From Klebsiella oxytoca (lineage in GTDB: Bacteria > Pseudomonadota > Gammaproteobacteria > Enterobacterales > Enterobacteriaceae): a stretch of 64,000 bases of DNA. Location of the stretch: contig NZ_CP046115.1 in assembly GCF_009707385.1 (NCBI RefSeq), forward strand, positions 3,410,001 to 3,474,000, written 5' to 3'. The first letter of the stretch is position 1. Every line of letters starts with the position of its first letter. The notes under the pieces are model-generated. The model searched no databases. It saw nothing but the letters and a program-made list of their open reading frames with translations, and was not told the DNA's origin. A program made the position numbers and the translations under genes. This document shows positions 11,174 to 25,408 of the stretch, one piece after another.

Positions 11174-11569
11174 ATGATCAGCGCGCTGTATGCGGTTTTA
11201 GGTGCGTTATTGCTTATTAAGTTTTCTTACGATGTCGTTCGCCTGAGGACGCAATATCGCGTTGGCTACGGAGACGGCGGTTTTAGCGAGCTGCAGGTCG
11301 CGATTCGCGTGCACGGTAATGCGGTCGAATATGTTCCCATTGGCTTGATTCTGCTGCTGTTTATGGAGATGAATGGCGCGCTTACCTGGATGGTGCACGT
11401 CTGCGGTATTTTACTGATCGCCGGCCGCCTGATGCACTCTTATGGTTTTCATCACCGTCTGTATCGCTGGCGTCGTTCTGGTATGAGCGCAACATGGTGT
11501 TCATTGTTGCTGATGGTGCTGGCTAACCTCTGGTATATGCCCTGGGAGTTGGTTTTCTCCGTACGTTAG
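11174..11569 (+). CDS. yecN: MAPEG-family inner membrane protein YecN
   Basis: 131-residue membrane protein with about four spans, of the MAPEG superfamily that includes glutathione transferases and leukotriene synthases. The block HGNAVEYVPIGLILLLFMEMN is the family hallmark. A TTG two codons upstream is also in frame, but the ATG at 11174 with GGGAG ahead of it gives the E. coli length. Substrate unknown. Confidence 0.93.
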   Translation: MISALYAVLGALLLIKFSYDVVRLRTQYRVGYGDGGFSELQVAIRVHGNAVEYVPIGLILLLFMEMNGALTWMVHVCGILLIAGRLMHSYGFHHRLYRWRRSGMSATWCSLLLMVLANLWYMPWELVFSVR

Positions 11570-13371
<1,802 letters not shown>

Positions 13372-13383
13372 GGCGTTTCAGGA

Positions 13384-13417
13384 TAAAAAAAGGCCCCTGT
13401 TTAATGGGCAGGGGCCT
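13384..13417 (-). terminator. Rho-independent terminator, cutC side
   Basis: AGGCCCCTG (13391) pairs with CAGGGGCCT (ending 13417). The A-run on its left becomes a U-run on the minus strand, so it terminates cutC; it can also slow cmoB transcripts. Confidence 0.85.
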
Positions 13418-13467
13418 GGTACGGGCAATCATCATATTGGGCGACATGATGTGCAGCAAAAAACGGT

Positions 13468-14211
13468 TTAATTTCTCTGCGCGATAATAATGTTCTTCAT
13501 TTCCGCTACCGCTTCGCCATTAACGGCGTAGCGTAAGTATTCATCTGCCTCAGCATCCGTAGACATCGACAATCCAGGATTACGAAAGCGCATCGGGGAC
13601 GGTAACCACTGCCCTGCCGAGCTGTGCACCTCTTTTACCCCCGCCTGCAAAAATAGCGGCAGGTTGGCGGCGCGCACTCCTGCACCGGCCATGATAATAG
13701 GAGTATCACTTTGGGAAATAAGTTCCCTGATTAATGAAATTCCTTTTTCAGCTGAAGCCTGCTGGCCCGAAGTCAGGATCCGCTGAACGCCTAGTTCTGC
13801 CAGCTCAACGCTGGCCTGGCGCGGGTTGGCGCACATATCAAACGCCCGATGAAAGGTCACGGCCAGCGTTCCCGCAGCCGTCATTATTTTTTCCATTCGC
13901 ACGCGATCCACCCGACCGTCGACGTCCAGAATACCGATCACCATGCCGGGAAAACCGAGATCTTTAACCGCAGCCACATCCTCAAGCATCGCGGCAAACT
14001 CGCCAGCGGTATAGCAAAAATCCCCGCCGCGCGGGCGAATAATTGGATGGACAGGGATGGTCACCGTTTCACGCACCGATTTAAGCACGCCCAGCGAAGG
14101 CGTCAGCCCCCCTTCTTGCGGCGCGGCGCACAGCTCAATACGATCGGCGCCGCGGCGCTGAGCTTCGAGCGCACACTCCATGCTATAACAGCAGACTTCC
14201 AGTAAGGTCAT
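13468..14211 (-). CDS. cutC: CutC family protein (copper homeostasis)
   Basis: 247-residue TIM-barrel protein annotated as copper homeostasis protein CutC; a direct role in copper handling in E. coli has been questioned. It begins [28 protein letters not shown], with the cysteine-rich N-terminus proposed to bind Cu(I), and contains [13 protein letters not shown] and HRAFDMC. Single gene with its own terminator. Confidence 0.95.
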   Translation of the reverse strand: MTLLEVCCYSMECALEAQRRGADRIELCAAPQEGGLTPSLGVLKSVRETVTIPVHPIIRPRGGDFCYTAGEFAAMLEDVAAVKDLGFPGMVIGILDVDGRVDRVRMEKIMTAAGTLAVTFHRAFDMCANPRQASVELAELGVQRILTSGQQASAEKGISLIRELISQSDTPIIMAGAGVRAANLPLFLQAGVKEVHSSAGQWLPSPMRFRNPGLSMSTDAEADEYLRYAVNGEAVAEMKNIIIAQRN

Positions 14212-14287
14212 TATTCTCTCCGTGGATACTGCGGGGACTACAGAATGTCACGATTTTTCTCTGCAGACGCCGCGTAACTTCACACTG

Positions 14288-14857
14288 TCATCGTTCAGAT
14301 TGCTCGCTGGCGACAATTTGTTCTATCGACCACGGATGAAATTTGATCGTTACTTTTCCATCGGTGACTGCCAGGGTCGGATTCGGTAAACGCTCACGCT
14401 CCCCTTTCGGCGTACTGGTCTTGACAAAAATCCCCGGCTGGCTCAACCCTTCATCGGAAAGCAGCGCCAGCGCCCGGGTATTGAGCGTTTCAGGCTCGCC
14501 GGGCAGAACGATTTCAACATGCTCCCAGCCTTCATGCGGGTAACGCTTTTCGCCCGGCCACGGCAGTTCAACAATGCTAAAACGCCAGTGCGCTACGACG
14601 ATCGGTTCATCCAGACGGAATAAACAGATAGGCCGACCATTAATCACGTTTTCCGACAGCAGCAAACCGCATTGTTCAAACCCGCGACGCCAGCGCTCCG
14701 CAGTGGCGTTCTGGTGACAGCGCAGAGAAATATGGTCGGCCTCATGCGGCGTCATATCAAGACCGAGCCTGTCGGCGAGCGTATTTAACGCCTCGGTAAA
14801 ACGCGGCAGGTCCGCGAAAATATCGTTCAGTTCATCAATCTGCTGCCAGTTCGCCAT
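14288..14857 (-). CDS. yecM: VOC-superfamily protein YecM
   Basis: 189-residue cytoplasmic protein of unknown function, related in fold to the vicinal-oxygen-chelate metalloenzymes. Visible potential metal ligands include His in EADHISLRCH and Glu/His in HEGWEHVEIVLPGEPETLN. Position next to argS and length are as in E. coli. Confidence 0.93.
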   Translation of the reverse strand: MANWQQIDELNDIFADLPRFTEALNTLADRLGLDMTPHEADHISLRCHQNATAERWRRGFEQCGLLLSENVINGRPICLFRLDEPIVVAHWRFSIVELPWPGEKRYPHEGWEHVEIVLPGEPETLNTRALALLSDEGLSQPGIFVKTSTPKGERERLPNPTLAVTDGKVTIKFHPWSIEQIVASEQSER

Positions 14858-15087
14858 GGTAAGCCTCGGTACGCGATAGAAAGTGCTAATCTATCGCGTT
14901 TCCCGCAGCCGACCAACCGGCAATCAACGGTAGCCTCTCGTGAACGGTTATTCGTTGAGCGCGAGGCGCAGCAACCTGTGCGCGGTGCTGACGCGTGGGT
15001 GCAAATGCAGTATACTCCTGCCCTAATTTGTCCACATTCCTGCGCCGCCCCTTCCGGGTGACGGCGTGTTAAACGTAAGGTATTTCG

Positions 15088-16821
15088 GTGAATATTCAGG
15101 CTCTTCTCTCAGAAAAAGTCAGTCAGGCCCTGATCGCGGCAGGCGCGTCTGCCGATTGCGAACCCCAGGTCCGCCAGTCAGCAAAAGTCCAGTTCGGTGA
15201 TTATCAGGCCAACGGCGTGATGGCCGTTGCCAAAAAACTGGGCATGGCGCCGCGACAGCTGGCAGAGCAGGTCCTGTCTCATCTCGACCTGAACGGGATT
15301 GCCAATAAGGTCGAAATCGCCGGACCTGGTTTTATTAATATTTTTCTCGACCCGGCATTCCTGGCGGAAAACGTTAGCAGCGCGCTGAAATCAGAACGCC
15401 TGGGCGTAGCTCAGCCGCAGGCGCAAACCGTGGTCGTTGATTACTCCGCGCCGAACGTGGCGAAAGAGATGCACGTAGGCCATCTGCGCTCCACCATTAT
15501 TGGCGATGCCGCGGTGCGTACGCTGGAATTTCTCGGCCATAAAGTGATCCGCGCTAACCACGTGGGCGACTGGGGTACCCAGTTCGGCATGCTTATCGCG
15601 TATCTGGAAAAACAGCAGCAGGAAAACGCCGGCGAGATGGCGCTGGCCGACCTTGAAGGTTTCTATCGCGAAGCGAAAAAACACTACGACGAAGATGAAG
15701 CCTTCGCCGAGCGCGCGCGCGGTTACGTGGTTAAGCTGCAGGGCGGCGATGAATATTTCCGCGAAATGTGGCGTAAGCTGGTCGACATCACCATGTCGCA
15801 AAACCAGTTAACCTATAACCGCCTGAACGTCACCCTGACCCGCGACGACGTGATGGGTGAAAGCCTGTATAACCCGATGCTGCCGGGTATCGTTGCCGAT
15901 CTGAAAGCCAAAGGGCTGGCGGTAGAGAGCGAAGGCGCTACCGTAGTGTTCCTTGATGAGTACAAAAACAAGGAAGGTGAACCGATGGGCGTCATCATCC
16001 AGAAAAAGGATGGCGGCTACCTTTACACCACCACCGATATCGCCTGCGCAAAATACCGCTATGAAAATCTGCATGCCGACCGCGTGCTTTACTACATTGA
16101 CTCTCGTCAGCACCAGCACCTGATGCAGGCGTGGACTATCGTCCGTAAAGCCGGCTACGTACCGGATTCCGTACCGCTGGAACACCATATGTTCGGCATG
16201 ATGCTCGGCAAAGACGGCAAACCGTTCAAAACCCGCGCCGGCGGTACCGTGAAGCTCGCCGACCTGCTGGACGAAGCGCTGGAGCGCGCGCGCCGTCTGG
16301 TCGCAGAGAAAAATCCGGATATGCCCGCTGACGAGCTTGAGAAACTGGCGAATGCGGTCGGGATTGGCGCGGTGAAATATGCCGACCTGTCGAAAAACCG
16401 CACCACTGACTACATCTTCGACTGGGATAACATGCTTGCCTTTGAGGGTAATACCGCGCCTTATATGCAGTATGCCTATACCCGCGTGCTATCCGTGTTC
16501 CGCAAAGCGGATATCGATGAAAGCGCGCTGGCGGCGGCGCCGGTGGTTATCGCCGAAGAGCGTGAAGCCCAGCTGGCGGCCCGTCTGCTGCAGTTTGAAG
16601 AAACCCTGACCGTCGTTGCGCGTGAAGGCACGCCGCATGTGATGTGCTCTTACCTGTACGATCTGGCTGGCCTGTTCTCCGGCTTCTACGAGCACTGCCC
16701 GATCCTCAGCGCCGAAAGCGAAGAAACGCGCAATAGCCGTCTGAAGCTGGCTCTGCTGACCGCGAAAACGCTGAAACTGGGCCTGGATACTCTGGGTATT
16801 GAAACCGTCGAGCGGATGTAA
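15088..16821 (+). CDS. argS: Arginyl-tRNA synthetase
   Basis: Class I synthetase charging tRNA-Arg; 577 residues. It starts at a GTG (15088) preceded by TAAGG, giving [10 protein letters not shown] as in E. coli. The N-terminal Add-1 domain is followed by the HIGH-type motif HVGHLRST (129-136); the C-terminal all-alpha domain ends [10 protein letters not shown] strong terminator follows. In E. coli the flagellar flhE gene comes next; here an accessory sugar locus does. Confidence 0.99.
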   Translation: MNIQALLSEKVSQALIAAGASADCEPQVRQSAKVQFGDYQANGVMAVAKKLGMAPRQLAEQVLSHLDLNGIANKVEIAGPGFINIFLDPAFLAENVSSALKSERLGVAQPQAQTVVVDYSAPNVAKEMHVGHLRSTIIGDAAVRTLEFLGHKVIRANHVGDWGTQFGMLIAYLEKQQQENAGEMALADLEGFYREAKKHYDEDEAFAERARGYVVKLQGGDEYFREMWRKLVDITMSQNQLTYNRLNVTLTRDDVMGESLYNPMLPGIVADLKAKGLAVESEGATVVFLDEYKNKEGEPMGVIIQKKDGGYLYTTTDIACAKYRYENLHADRVLYYIDSRQHQHLMQAWTIVRKAGYVPDSVPLEHHMFGMMLGKDGKPFKTRAGGTVKLADLLDEALERARRLVAEKNPDMPADELEKLANAVGIGAVKYADLSKNRTTDYIFDWDNMLAFEGNTAPYMQYAYTRVLSVFRKADIDESALAAAPVVIAEEREAQLAARLLQFEETLTVVAREGTPHVMCSYLYDLAGLFSGFYEHCPILSAESEETRNSRLKLALLTAKTLKLGLDTLGIETVERM

Positions 16822-16832
16822 TTTGCAGGAAG

Positions 16833-16861
16833 AACCCGGCGAAAGCCGGGTTTGTTTTTTT
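16833..16861 (+). terminator. Rho-independent terminator of argS
   Basis: AACCCGGC-GAAA-GCCGGGTT with a GNRA tetraloop, followed directly by TTGTTTTTTT. Confidence 0.93.
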
Positions 16862-16930
16862 ATGCCATCGGGACGACGAAATTTTGTCGCCCCGGCAAGC
16901 GTTAACACAACCGGGGAAGATTCCCCGTCC

Positions 16931-18070
16931 TCAAAAGTATTTTCGTAAGTACTCCGTCAGGCAAAGAATTGCCATTGCCTGGCCATAGGGCATCGAAGTT
17001 AGCGGTATTTCCCGATAAAAATCGAGATCCGACCCCATCCCGGTACCAAACGACGTTTGCAGTAGCTCCCCTTCCGCAGAGATATTCTGCACGACCCCGC
17101 GGATCGCTTTCTCTGCGACCTGCGCATACTCCTGGCTGATATAGCGTTTGCGCACCGCTTTCAGGATCCCGTAGGCAAAACCGGCGGTCGCCGATGCTTC
17201 CAGATAGGAGTCGGGATCGTCAAGCAGCGTATGCCACAGGCCGCTGTCGTCCTGGCACCGGGCCAGCGCCGCCACCTGCGCATTCAGCACCTGCACCAGA
17301 TAGCGACGAACGGCGCTGTGTTCCGGTAAATCCACCAGCTCAAGGAAATCCGGGATCACGATGGTCAGCCAGCTATTACCCCTCGCCCAACGAGCCCGGG
17401 CAAAGTTATGCCTGCCCTCGTAGTTCCAGCCGTGGAACCACAGTCCGGTCTCGCGATCCAGCAGATTCTGAACGTGCAGCAGAAACTGATACACCGCTTC
17501 CTCTACGTAGTGCGGACGATTAAGCAGCTTACCGATTTTCGCCAGCGGCAGAACGGTCATCATCAGCGTATCGTCCCACATCTGCTGGTGGTTCTCTTCC
17601 GCCAGGGTAATATGCTGCATACCGCCAGACTCGGTGCGCGGCATTTCGTTCATCGCCCACTCAGCCCAGCTATCAAGCCAGGGCAGATACGCGATATTGC
17701 CCGTCTCTTCATACCGGTAAGCCAGAGTAAGAAACGGCGCCATGGTGTTAACGTTTTTGGTGGTGGCACCCTCGGCGAAACGGTCGGAAAACCAGCCGTC
17801 GATAATGTCGCGCATCGCCGTATCGCCGGTCTGCTGGTAATACTGGTAAATGCCGTACAGGCCGACGCCGTGGGTCCACTCCCAGCCGTTCCACCCTTTG
17901 GTGTCAATGATGCGCCCGTCGTCCAGCCGCAGTAAAAATTGCCCGCTTTTATCCTGAATATTGACCAGATTATGCGTCACCTTCTGAATCAGCGCCTGCA
18001 GTTCATTGCGGGCGATAAAGCGCTCCGGCTGGCGCAGTAATGGACTATGTTTGACAGGCCAAACTTTCAT
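16931..18070 (-). CDS. GH105 unsaturated rhamnogalacturonyl (glucuronyl) hydrolase, YteR/YesR-like
   Basis: Predicted cytoplasmic glycoside hydrolase that removes the 4,5-unsaturated uronic acid left on pectin fragments by lyases. The 379 residues show an alpha/alpha-barrel repeat pattern, WNGWEWTHGVGLYG (60-73), the acidic catalytic pair in QMWDDTLMM (Asp166/Asp167), and HGWNYEG followed by ARARWARGNSW (219-234), all family hallmarks. No signal peptide, so substrates must be imported. It starts 4 bases after the GPH symporter stop, in one operon. Fold family is secure; rhamnogalacturonan rather than another uronide is inferred from the family and the transporter partner. Confidence 0.88.
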   Translation of the reverse strand: MKVWPVKHSPLLRQPERFIARNELQALIQKVTHNLVNIQDKSGQFLLRLDDGRIIDTKGWNGWEWTHGVGLYGIYQYYQQTGDTAMRDIIDGWFSDRFAEGATTKNVNTMAPFLTLAYRYEETGNIAYLPWLDSWAEWAMNEMPRTESGGMQHITLAEENHQQMWDDTLMMTVLPLAKIGKLLNRPHYVEEAVYQFLLHVQNLLDRETGLWFHGWNYEGRHNFARARWARGNSWLTIVIPDFLELVDLPEHSAVRRYLVQVLNAQVAALARCQDDSGLWHTLLDDPDSYLEASATAGFAYGILKAVRKRYISQEYAQVAEKAIRGVVQNISAEGELLQTSFGTGMGSDLDFYREIPLTSMPYGQAMAILCLTEYLRKYF

Positions 18071-18074
18071 ATCC

Positions 18075-19655
18075 TTAACCTCTGTTAAATGTCGAATTCA
18101 TGGCAGAACGCTGCTTCAACGCTGGCGCGGCGGGTTTATTCCGATTCAGATAGCCGATATTGTTGTTTCCCCACAGGCATTCGTACGGCATACCGGCCAG
18201 CATCTCCACCACCTCACGATCCTGGGCGCTTGCCAGTTCCGGCTGAGGGCGCCCGGATTCACGCATTTTCAGCGTTTCCGCACGCAGGACGCTGTGGGTT
18301 TGCAGATTGAGCTTAAAGCGCAGGGAAACGAGGAAACCGCAGGTCAACACCAGCAAAGTACCGACGCTGAGGATCAGCAGAATGGTATGGCTCACTTCAT
18401 AAGGCTGCGTTTTCTGCCCGGAGACAAAGCCCGACATCTGCATAATGATCCCCACCAGCATCACCGCCCCGGCCTGGGAAGCTTTACGCGTCAGGGTCAT
18501 AATTCCAGCGAAGATGCCTTCGCGGCGCTGACCGGTAATCACTTCATCCACGTCGGCAATATAGGTATAGGTGTTCCACGGGACATAGTTGATACCGCCG
18601 CGGCCCAGTCCAGCCACTGCGGATATCAGCAGCAGCGAGTAAACATCGCTCAGGCCGGCGTAATACAGCACCGCGTAGGAGAGCGAACTCAGGCCGAACA
18701 GCACCACCACCATGCGATACGACGGCGCGGGCCCGAAGCGAATACACAGCGGGATCATGGCGATAACCGCAATAAACTGGAAGATAGCCATAGTACCGAG
18801 CAGGTTGGAGGCCATTGCTGCTTCCTGCATCAGGACAAAAACGACATAGTAGGTAAAGACCGCATTGAAGACGTCCTGGGCGATATAGCCGCCCAGATAC
18901 ATGCCCAGATGCTGACGGAAGATTTTAATTCTCAGGGTCGAACTTAACTCCACAAACAGGCGGTTGAGGCTCTGAGAGAGTGTGAGGTTTTGTTTCTCCT
19001 CTTCCGCACGCAGCGCGGCTTCCGTCCACTCTTCACGCGGGCGCTCCCAGGTAAAGAACCAGACAAAGGTCAACATCATGGCGCACAGCACCGAGAACAC
19101 CAGGCTGGCATAAAAGAACGAAACCGCATTGTCTTTACCGAAGATAGTCAGCAGAATTCCCGGCAGAAACGAAGCCAGAATCGCCGACATCTGCGCCATA
19201 GAAATACGCGCGCCTGAGAATTTCGTTTTTTGTTTAAAATCATCGGTCATCTCCGGCACCAGCGTTTCATACGGCACCAGAATCATGGTGTAGACAATAT
19301 CAAACAGCAGATAGGTCAGCAGGTAGTACCAGAACCCCATATCCCCTACCCACATAATCGAGTAGCTAAATACGCAGGGGATACCGAGCAGGATAAAGAA
19401 CTTGCGCCGGCCAAAACGTTTCCCCAGCCAGGTCGAGCCAAAGTTATCCGTCAGGAAGCCCATCAGCGGGCTGATTACCGCATCAAGAACCCTGGCGGTA
19501 GCAAAAATAAGCGTCGCCTCAATAGGGGAAAGGCCGCAGAAGGTGGTGTAGAAGTAAAGCAGCCATGCTGCCGTTAGGGCAGTAGTACCCGCCCCAAGGA
19601 AATCGCCCGATCCATAGGCAAGGTAGTTAACCAAACCGATTTTACGTGTTTTCAT
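18075..19655 (-). CDS. GPH-family sugar:cation symporter (oligogalacturonide/rhamnogalacturonide type)
   Basis: 526-residue inner-membrane symporter of the glycoside-pentoside-hexuronide family (MelB/YicJ-like), with about 12 predicted spans. The early block YGSGDFLGAGTTALTAAWLLYFYTTF, the DAVISPLMGFLTDNF motif and the loop GKRFGRRKFF are diagnostic. The C-terminal cytoplasmic tail ends with YECLWGNNNIGYLNRN, also seen in a second paralog in this window. First gene of the operon; it probably imports the unsaturated oligosaccharide cut by the GH105 enzyme. Substrate is inferred. Confidence 0.86.
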   Translation of the reverse strand: MKTRKIGLVNYLAYGSGDFLGAGTTALTAAWLLYFYTTFCGLSPIEATLIFATARVLDAVISPLMGFLTDNFGSTWLGKRFGRRKFFILLGIPCVFSYSIMWVGDMGFWYYLLTYLLFDIVYTMILVPYETLVPEMTDDFKQKTKFSGARISMAQMSAILASFLPGILLTIFGKDNAVSFFYASLVFSVLCAMMLTFVWFFTWERPREEWTEAALRAEEEKQNLTLSQSLNRLFVELSSTLRIKIFRQHLGMYLGGYIAQDVFNAVFTYYVVFVLMQEAAMASNLLGTMAIFQFIAVIAMIPLCIRFGPAPSYRMVVVLFGLSSLSYAVLYYAGLSDVYSLLLISAVAGLGRGGINYVPWNTYTYIADVDEVITGQRREGIFAGIMTLTRKASQAGAVMLVGIIMQMSGFVSGQKTQPYEVSHTILLILSVGTLLVLTCGFLVSLRFKLNLQTHSVLRAETLKMRESGRPQPELASAQDREVVEMLAGMPYECLWGNNNIGYLNRNKPAAPALKQRSAMNSTFNRG

Positions 19656-19699
19656 CGCCGTAAATCCTGTGTCTTTTTTAGAGGACTGCGAACCGCTCT

Positions 19700-19716
19700 T
19701 TGGCTCATTCAGCCAA
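19700..19716. promoter_or_regulatory. Candidate operator 1 ahead of the GPH/GH105 operon
   Basis: TTGGCT-CATTC-AGCCAA is a perfect inverted repeat 45 bases upstream of the symporter start. Its GGC/GCC core resembles the larger repeat at 19771-19803. The bound regulator is unknown; none is encoded nearby. Confidence 0.4.
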
Positions 19717-19770
19717 TAGGGAGTTGATACATGGCTACAGTAAGAACATGGGCACGGCGTTACCTTTTCA

Positions 19771-19803
19771 TTTTTGCCAGCTAAAACCGTTCATTGGCAA
19801 AAA
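19771..19803. promoter_or_regulatory. Candidate operator 2: 9-bp inverted repeat with 15-bp spacer
   Basis: TTTTTGCCA and TGGCAAAAA are exact complements spaced by 15 bases, giving 24 bases between arm centres, slightly more than two helical turns. It lies in the 364-base divergent gap between uspC and the symporter. Candidate site for the absent local regulator. Confidence 0.45.
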
Positions 19804-20019
19804 TACAAAGAGTGGATGTACAGGGTTCACTGATTTATAAAACGACGTTTCTTTTAATGCAAAAGATGGGACCAAAAAATGAGGTGTAGCAACTGAAATA
19901 GCGCAATTAAGGATAAAATCTGCGCGGCTTCGGTCGCTGTTGATAAACCTTGCGAAAGCTGAGGAATCGGAGTAAAGACAATAGATAAAGGGTTATTTTG
20001 CGTATCTCAAGGAGGCTTG

Positions 20020-20448
20020 ATGCCCTACTCACATCTGCTGGTCGCCGTAGCGCCAACCCCGGAGAGCCGGGTTCTTATTCAAAAAGCAGTTTCTATCGCC
20101 CGTCCGGTGAACGCGAAAGTCAGCCTGATCACCCTGGCGACGGACCCGGAGCTGTATAACCAGTTTGCCGCGCCGATGATGGAAAATTTACGCGAAGTGA
20201 TGCAGGAAGAGACGCGCGGGTTTCTGGAAGAACTCGCCCGCCATGCCGACTATCCTATTGAAAAAATGACTATCGCCAGCGGCGGAATTGCTCATCATGT
20301 GAAAGATTTTTGCCATCGGCATCACGTTGACCTGGTGATCTGCGGTAACCACAATCACAGCCTGTTTTCGCGCGCAACCTGTTCGGCGAAGGATATCGTC
20401 GGCAGCAGCGGCGTTGATGTGCTGCTGGTTTGTCTGGAAAAAGGCTAG
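20020..20448 (+). CDS. uspC: Universal stress protein UspC
   Basis: UspA-superfamily stress protein of about 142 residues. It begins MPYSHLLVAVAPTPESR and ends with the block VICGNHNHSLFSRATCSAKDIV typical of UspC/UspD. The ATG at 20020 follows GGAGG closely; an in-frame TTG lies just before it. In E. coli uspC lies beside flhDC; here flhDC is absent. Convergent with otsA. Confidence 0.94.
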   Translation: MPYSHLLVAVAPTPESRVLIQKAVSIARPVNAKVSLITLATDPELYNQFAAPMMENLREVMQEETRGFLEELARHADYPIEKMTIASGGIAHHVKDFCHRHHVDLVICGNHNHSLFSRATCSAKDIVGSSGVDVLLVCLEKG

Positions 20449-20464
20449 CGCCGGGGAGGCGCTA
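20446..20464. terminator. Stem-loop between convergent uspC and otsA
   Basis: TAGCGCC pairs with GGCGCTA across GGGGA, overlapping the uspC stop. No U-tract is present; weak bidirectional terminator candidate. Confidence 0.45.
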
Positions 20465-20476
20465 ACCGTCATTGCC

Positions 20477-22691
<2,215 letters not shown>

Positions 22692-22780
22692 TTATCATGG
22701 CCAGCAACATGCTGGGTGTTAAATTATTGTAGCCATGTAAGTATAGACAGTGTGACCAACCTCGCCATTTTTGATAGTCA

Positions 22781-22805
22781 TCGCCAGCGCAACGGGCGCT
22801 GGCGA
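22781..22805 (-). terminator. Hairpin downstream of araFGH
   Basis: TCGCCAGCGC pairs exactly with GCGCTGGCGA across AACGG, 33 bases past the araH stop. No U-tract on the minus strand, so it may protect the mRNA 3' end or act with Rho. Confidence 0.6.
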
Positions 22806-22837
22806 GGGTTTAGGATTAAACTGAAAAGTTGGACAAA

Positions 22838-23821
22838 TTAAACTGTACGTTTCGCTTTCTGTTTGTAGCGGTCAAAAATAACCGCCGCCAGTAAAATCAC
22901 CCCGCGAACGACATACTGTGAGAACGGAGAGATGTTCAGCAGGTTCATTGCATTCTCTACCGTCCCGAGGATAAGTATCCCGGCCACTACGTAGGAGATC
23001 TTACCGATCCCGCCCTTCAGCGATACGCCTCCCAGCACGCAGGCCGATATGACAATCAGCTCATAGCCAATTGAGGTCATCGGCTGGCCGCTGGTCATGC
23101 GCGAAGCGAGAATAATGCCCGCTGCCGCTGACACGAGGCCTGAAAGAACGAAAATAATAATCTTGGTTCGCACTACGGGAACGCCCGCCAGACGCGCGGC
23201 CTCCTCATTACCGCCAATCGCCAGAGTATTGCGGCCAAAAGTGGTTTTATTCAGCAGCAGGCCAAAAACGATCAAGCAGGCAACGGTCAACCAGATAGGC
23301 GCAGGCAGACCAAACCAGTTGGCATAGCCAAGGGTAAAGAAGCGCTCGTCTTCAATCCCCACCGCTTTACCATCGGAGATGATATAGGCCAGACCGCGAA
23401 CAATCTGCATGGTGGCAAGAGTGGTAATCAGAGCGTTAATCTTCAAACGGGCAATCACGAAACCGTTGACCAGCCCGCTTAATGCGCCGAGCAGCAGGCC
23501 GGCTGCGATACCAATCCACATGCTTTCAGTCAGGTTAATCACTACCGCCGTGGTCACCCCAGCGCAGGCAATAACCGAGGCGACCGATAAATCAAAATCG
23601 CCGGATGCCAGGCAAAACAGCATTCCGCAGGCCACCATTCCGGACATAGAAATGGCCAGCCCCAGGCCTTTCATATTTATAAATGAGGCAAAATTGGGCA
23701 CAAAAATCACGCAGCCAATAAACAGCACGGCGAAAACAACCAGCATGCCGAACTGATCCCAGATGCGAGAGAAGCTAAAAGCCGACCGGGTAGTACCTGA
23801 AGTGGTAACTGATGACATCAT
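22838..23821 (-). CDS. araH: L-arabinose ABC transporter permease AraH
   Basis: Membrane subunit of the high-affinity AraFGH arabinose importer. The 327 residues have around ten hydrophobic spans and the permease loop EEAARLAGVPV that contacts the ATPase. Last gene of araFGH, 11 bases after araG. Nearly identical in memory to E. coli AraH. Confidence 0.98.
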   Translation of the reverse strand: MMSSVTTSGTTRSAFSFSRIWDQFGMLVVFAVLFIGCVIFVPNFASFINMKGLGLAISMSGMVACGMLFCLASGDFDLSVASVIACAGVTTAVVINLTESMWIGIAAGLLLGALSGLVNGFVIARLKINALITTLATMQIVRGLAYIISDGKAVGIEDERFFTLGYANWFGLPAPIWLTVACLIVFGLLLNKTTFGRNTLAIGGNEEAARLAGVPVVRTKIIIFVLSGLVSAAAGIILASRMTSGQPMTSIGYELIVISACVLGGVSLKGGIGKISYVVAGILILGTVENAMNLLNISPFSQYVVRGVILLAAVIFDRYKQKAKRTV

Positions 23822-23832
23822 AGACTCCTTAC

Positions 23833-25347
23833 TCAGGCGACCGCCTGGCTCACTTTTGGCATGGCAAGGCTCAAAGCCTGCTGTTCATTCGCATGTTCAT
23901 GCAGCAATTCTCCGGCAATCTCACCCTCGCGCATCACCACGATGCGATCGGCAACGCCGAGAACTTCAGGTAGATCGCTGGAAGCAAAGACCACCGCGAC
24001 GCCAGATGCCGCTAATGCATAGATAACGTTGTAGATTTCATGTTTCGCGCCCACATCAATGCCGCGGGTTGGCTCGTCCAGCAGGATGACTTTCATCTCT
24101 TCCGACAGCCAGCGGCCGAGGATCGCCTTCTGCTGATTGCCGCCGGAGAGATTCATAATCAGCTGTTCTGCCCCGGGCGTTTTGATGTTCAGCGACTTAA
24201 TATGCTGGTCGGCGTTCTCCGCTTCCCAGACGTTGTTGATAAAGCAGCCCGCCAGAATATGCTTGCGACGAGCGCTGATATTGATGTTGTCGCGTACCGA
24301 GTGAACCGGAATGATGCCCTCCGCTTTGCGATCTTCCGGGCAAAGCATCATCCCGGCCTGAATCGCCTGCGCCGGCTTGCGGATATCAATTGCCTCGCCG
24401 TCGATATACACCTGACCGCCCGTTATTTTGCTGCCGCCAAACAAGCCTTTCATGAGTTCGCTGCGCCCGGCCCCCACCAGACCAAACAGGCCGACGATCT
24501 CGCCGCTGCGTACCGAGAGGCTGACAGGCTGCCGCACGCCGGGCGCTTTCACCTGCTCAAGGCGCAAACGCTCTTTACCGTATTCTCGCGGCTGCCAGCC
24601 GTAGATATCACCCAGTTCACGTCCGACCATCGCTTGTACCAGGGCGTCGTGGTTCACCTCCTGCATATTGTCGAAGGTGCATACGTAGCGGCCATCTTTG
24701 AATACCGTAATGGCGTCGCTTAACGCAAAGATCTCTTCCATTCGGTGGGATACGTAAATAATTACCCGCCCTTCCTGGCGCAGTTCGCGAATAACCCGAA
24801 ACAGATTTTCGATTTCCCTGGCCGACAAAGAGCTGGTGGGTTCGTCAAAAGCGATAATTTTGGCGTTACGCGCCAGCGCTTTCGCAATCTCCACCATCTG
24901 CCATTGACCAATTGACAGATATTTCAACGGCGTTTCAGGGTCGATATCCAGCCCCAGATGTTTCAGCTGCAGGCCGGCTTCATAATTCAGTAGCGAGCGG
25001 TTAACGATCCCACCTTTATGCGGTAGTTGTCCGAGGTAGATATTTTCCGCTACGGTCATTTCCGGGATTAGATGCAGCTCCTGATAGATAATCGCCACCC
25101 CGGCGTTCAGCGCGTCGGTGGTGTGATTAAACGCCTTCTGCTGGCCGCAGATTCGCAGATTGCCGGCAGTGGGTATGTAGTTACCGCTGAGAATCTTCAG
25201 CAATGTGGATTTCCCGGCGCCGTTTTCTCCCATCAGAGCGTGAACTTGCCCGGCATAGCAGCCAAAGCTAATGTCGGACAGCGCTTTAACGCCCGGGAAT
25301 GTCATGGTGATACCGTGAAATGAGAGATAAGGGGTAGACTGTTGCAT
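23833..25347 (-). CDS. araG: L-arabinose ABC transporter ATP-binding protein AraG
   Basis: Sugar-type ATPase with two fused nucleotide-binding domains, 504 residues. The first domain has Walker [10 protein letters not shown] and the signature region [15 protein letters not shown]; the second has a degenerate P-loop [17 protein letters not shown] and [10 protein letters not shown], as usual in this family. Central gene of araFGH. Confidence 0.98.
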   Translation of the reverse strand: MQQSTPYLSFHGITMTFPGVKALSDISFGCYAGQVHALMGENGAGKSTLLKILSGNYIPTAGNLRICGQQKAFNHTTDALNAGVAIIYQELHLIPEMTVAENIYLGQLPHKGGIVNRSLLNYEAGLQLKHLGLDIDPETPLKYLSIGQWQMVEIAKALARNAKIIAFDEPTSSLSAREIENLFRVIRELRQEGRVIIYVSHRMEEIFALSDAITVFKDGRYVCTFDNMQEVNHDALVQAMVGRELGDIYGWQPREYGKERLRLEQVKAPGVRQPVSLSVRSGEIVGLFGLVGAGRSELMKGLFGGSKITGGQVYIDGEAIDIRKPAQAIQAGMMLCPEDRKAEGIIPVHSVRDNINISARRKHILAGCFINNVWEAENADQHIKSLNIKTPGAEQLIMNLSGGNQQKAILGRWLSEEMKVILLDEPTRGIDVGAKHEIYNVIYALAASGVAVVFASSDLPEVLGVADRIVVMREGEIAGELLHEHANEQQALSLAMPKVSQAVA

Positions 25348-25369
25348 AACGACTCCGCTTTTCTGTACT

Positions 25370-25396
25370 GAGCCTCTCGCTCAAAGCAAGAGGCTC
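25370..25396 (-). other. Intercistronic hairpin araF-araG
   Basis: GAGCCTCT pairs with AGAGGCTC across an 11-base loop in the 61-base araF-araG gap. Such hairpins usually protect the binding-protein mRNA so that more AraF than AraG/H is made. Confidence 0.6.
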
Positions 25397-25408
25397 GGTC
25401 AACCGGCC

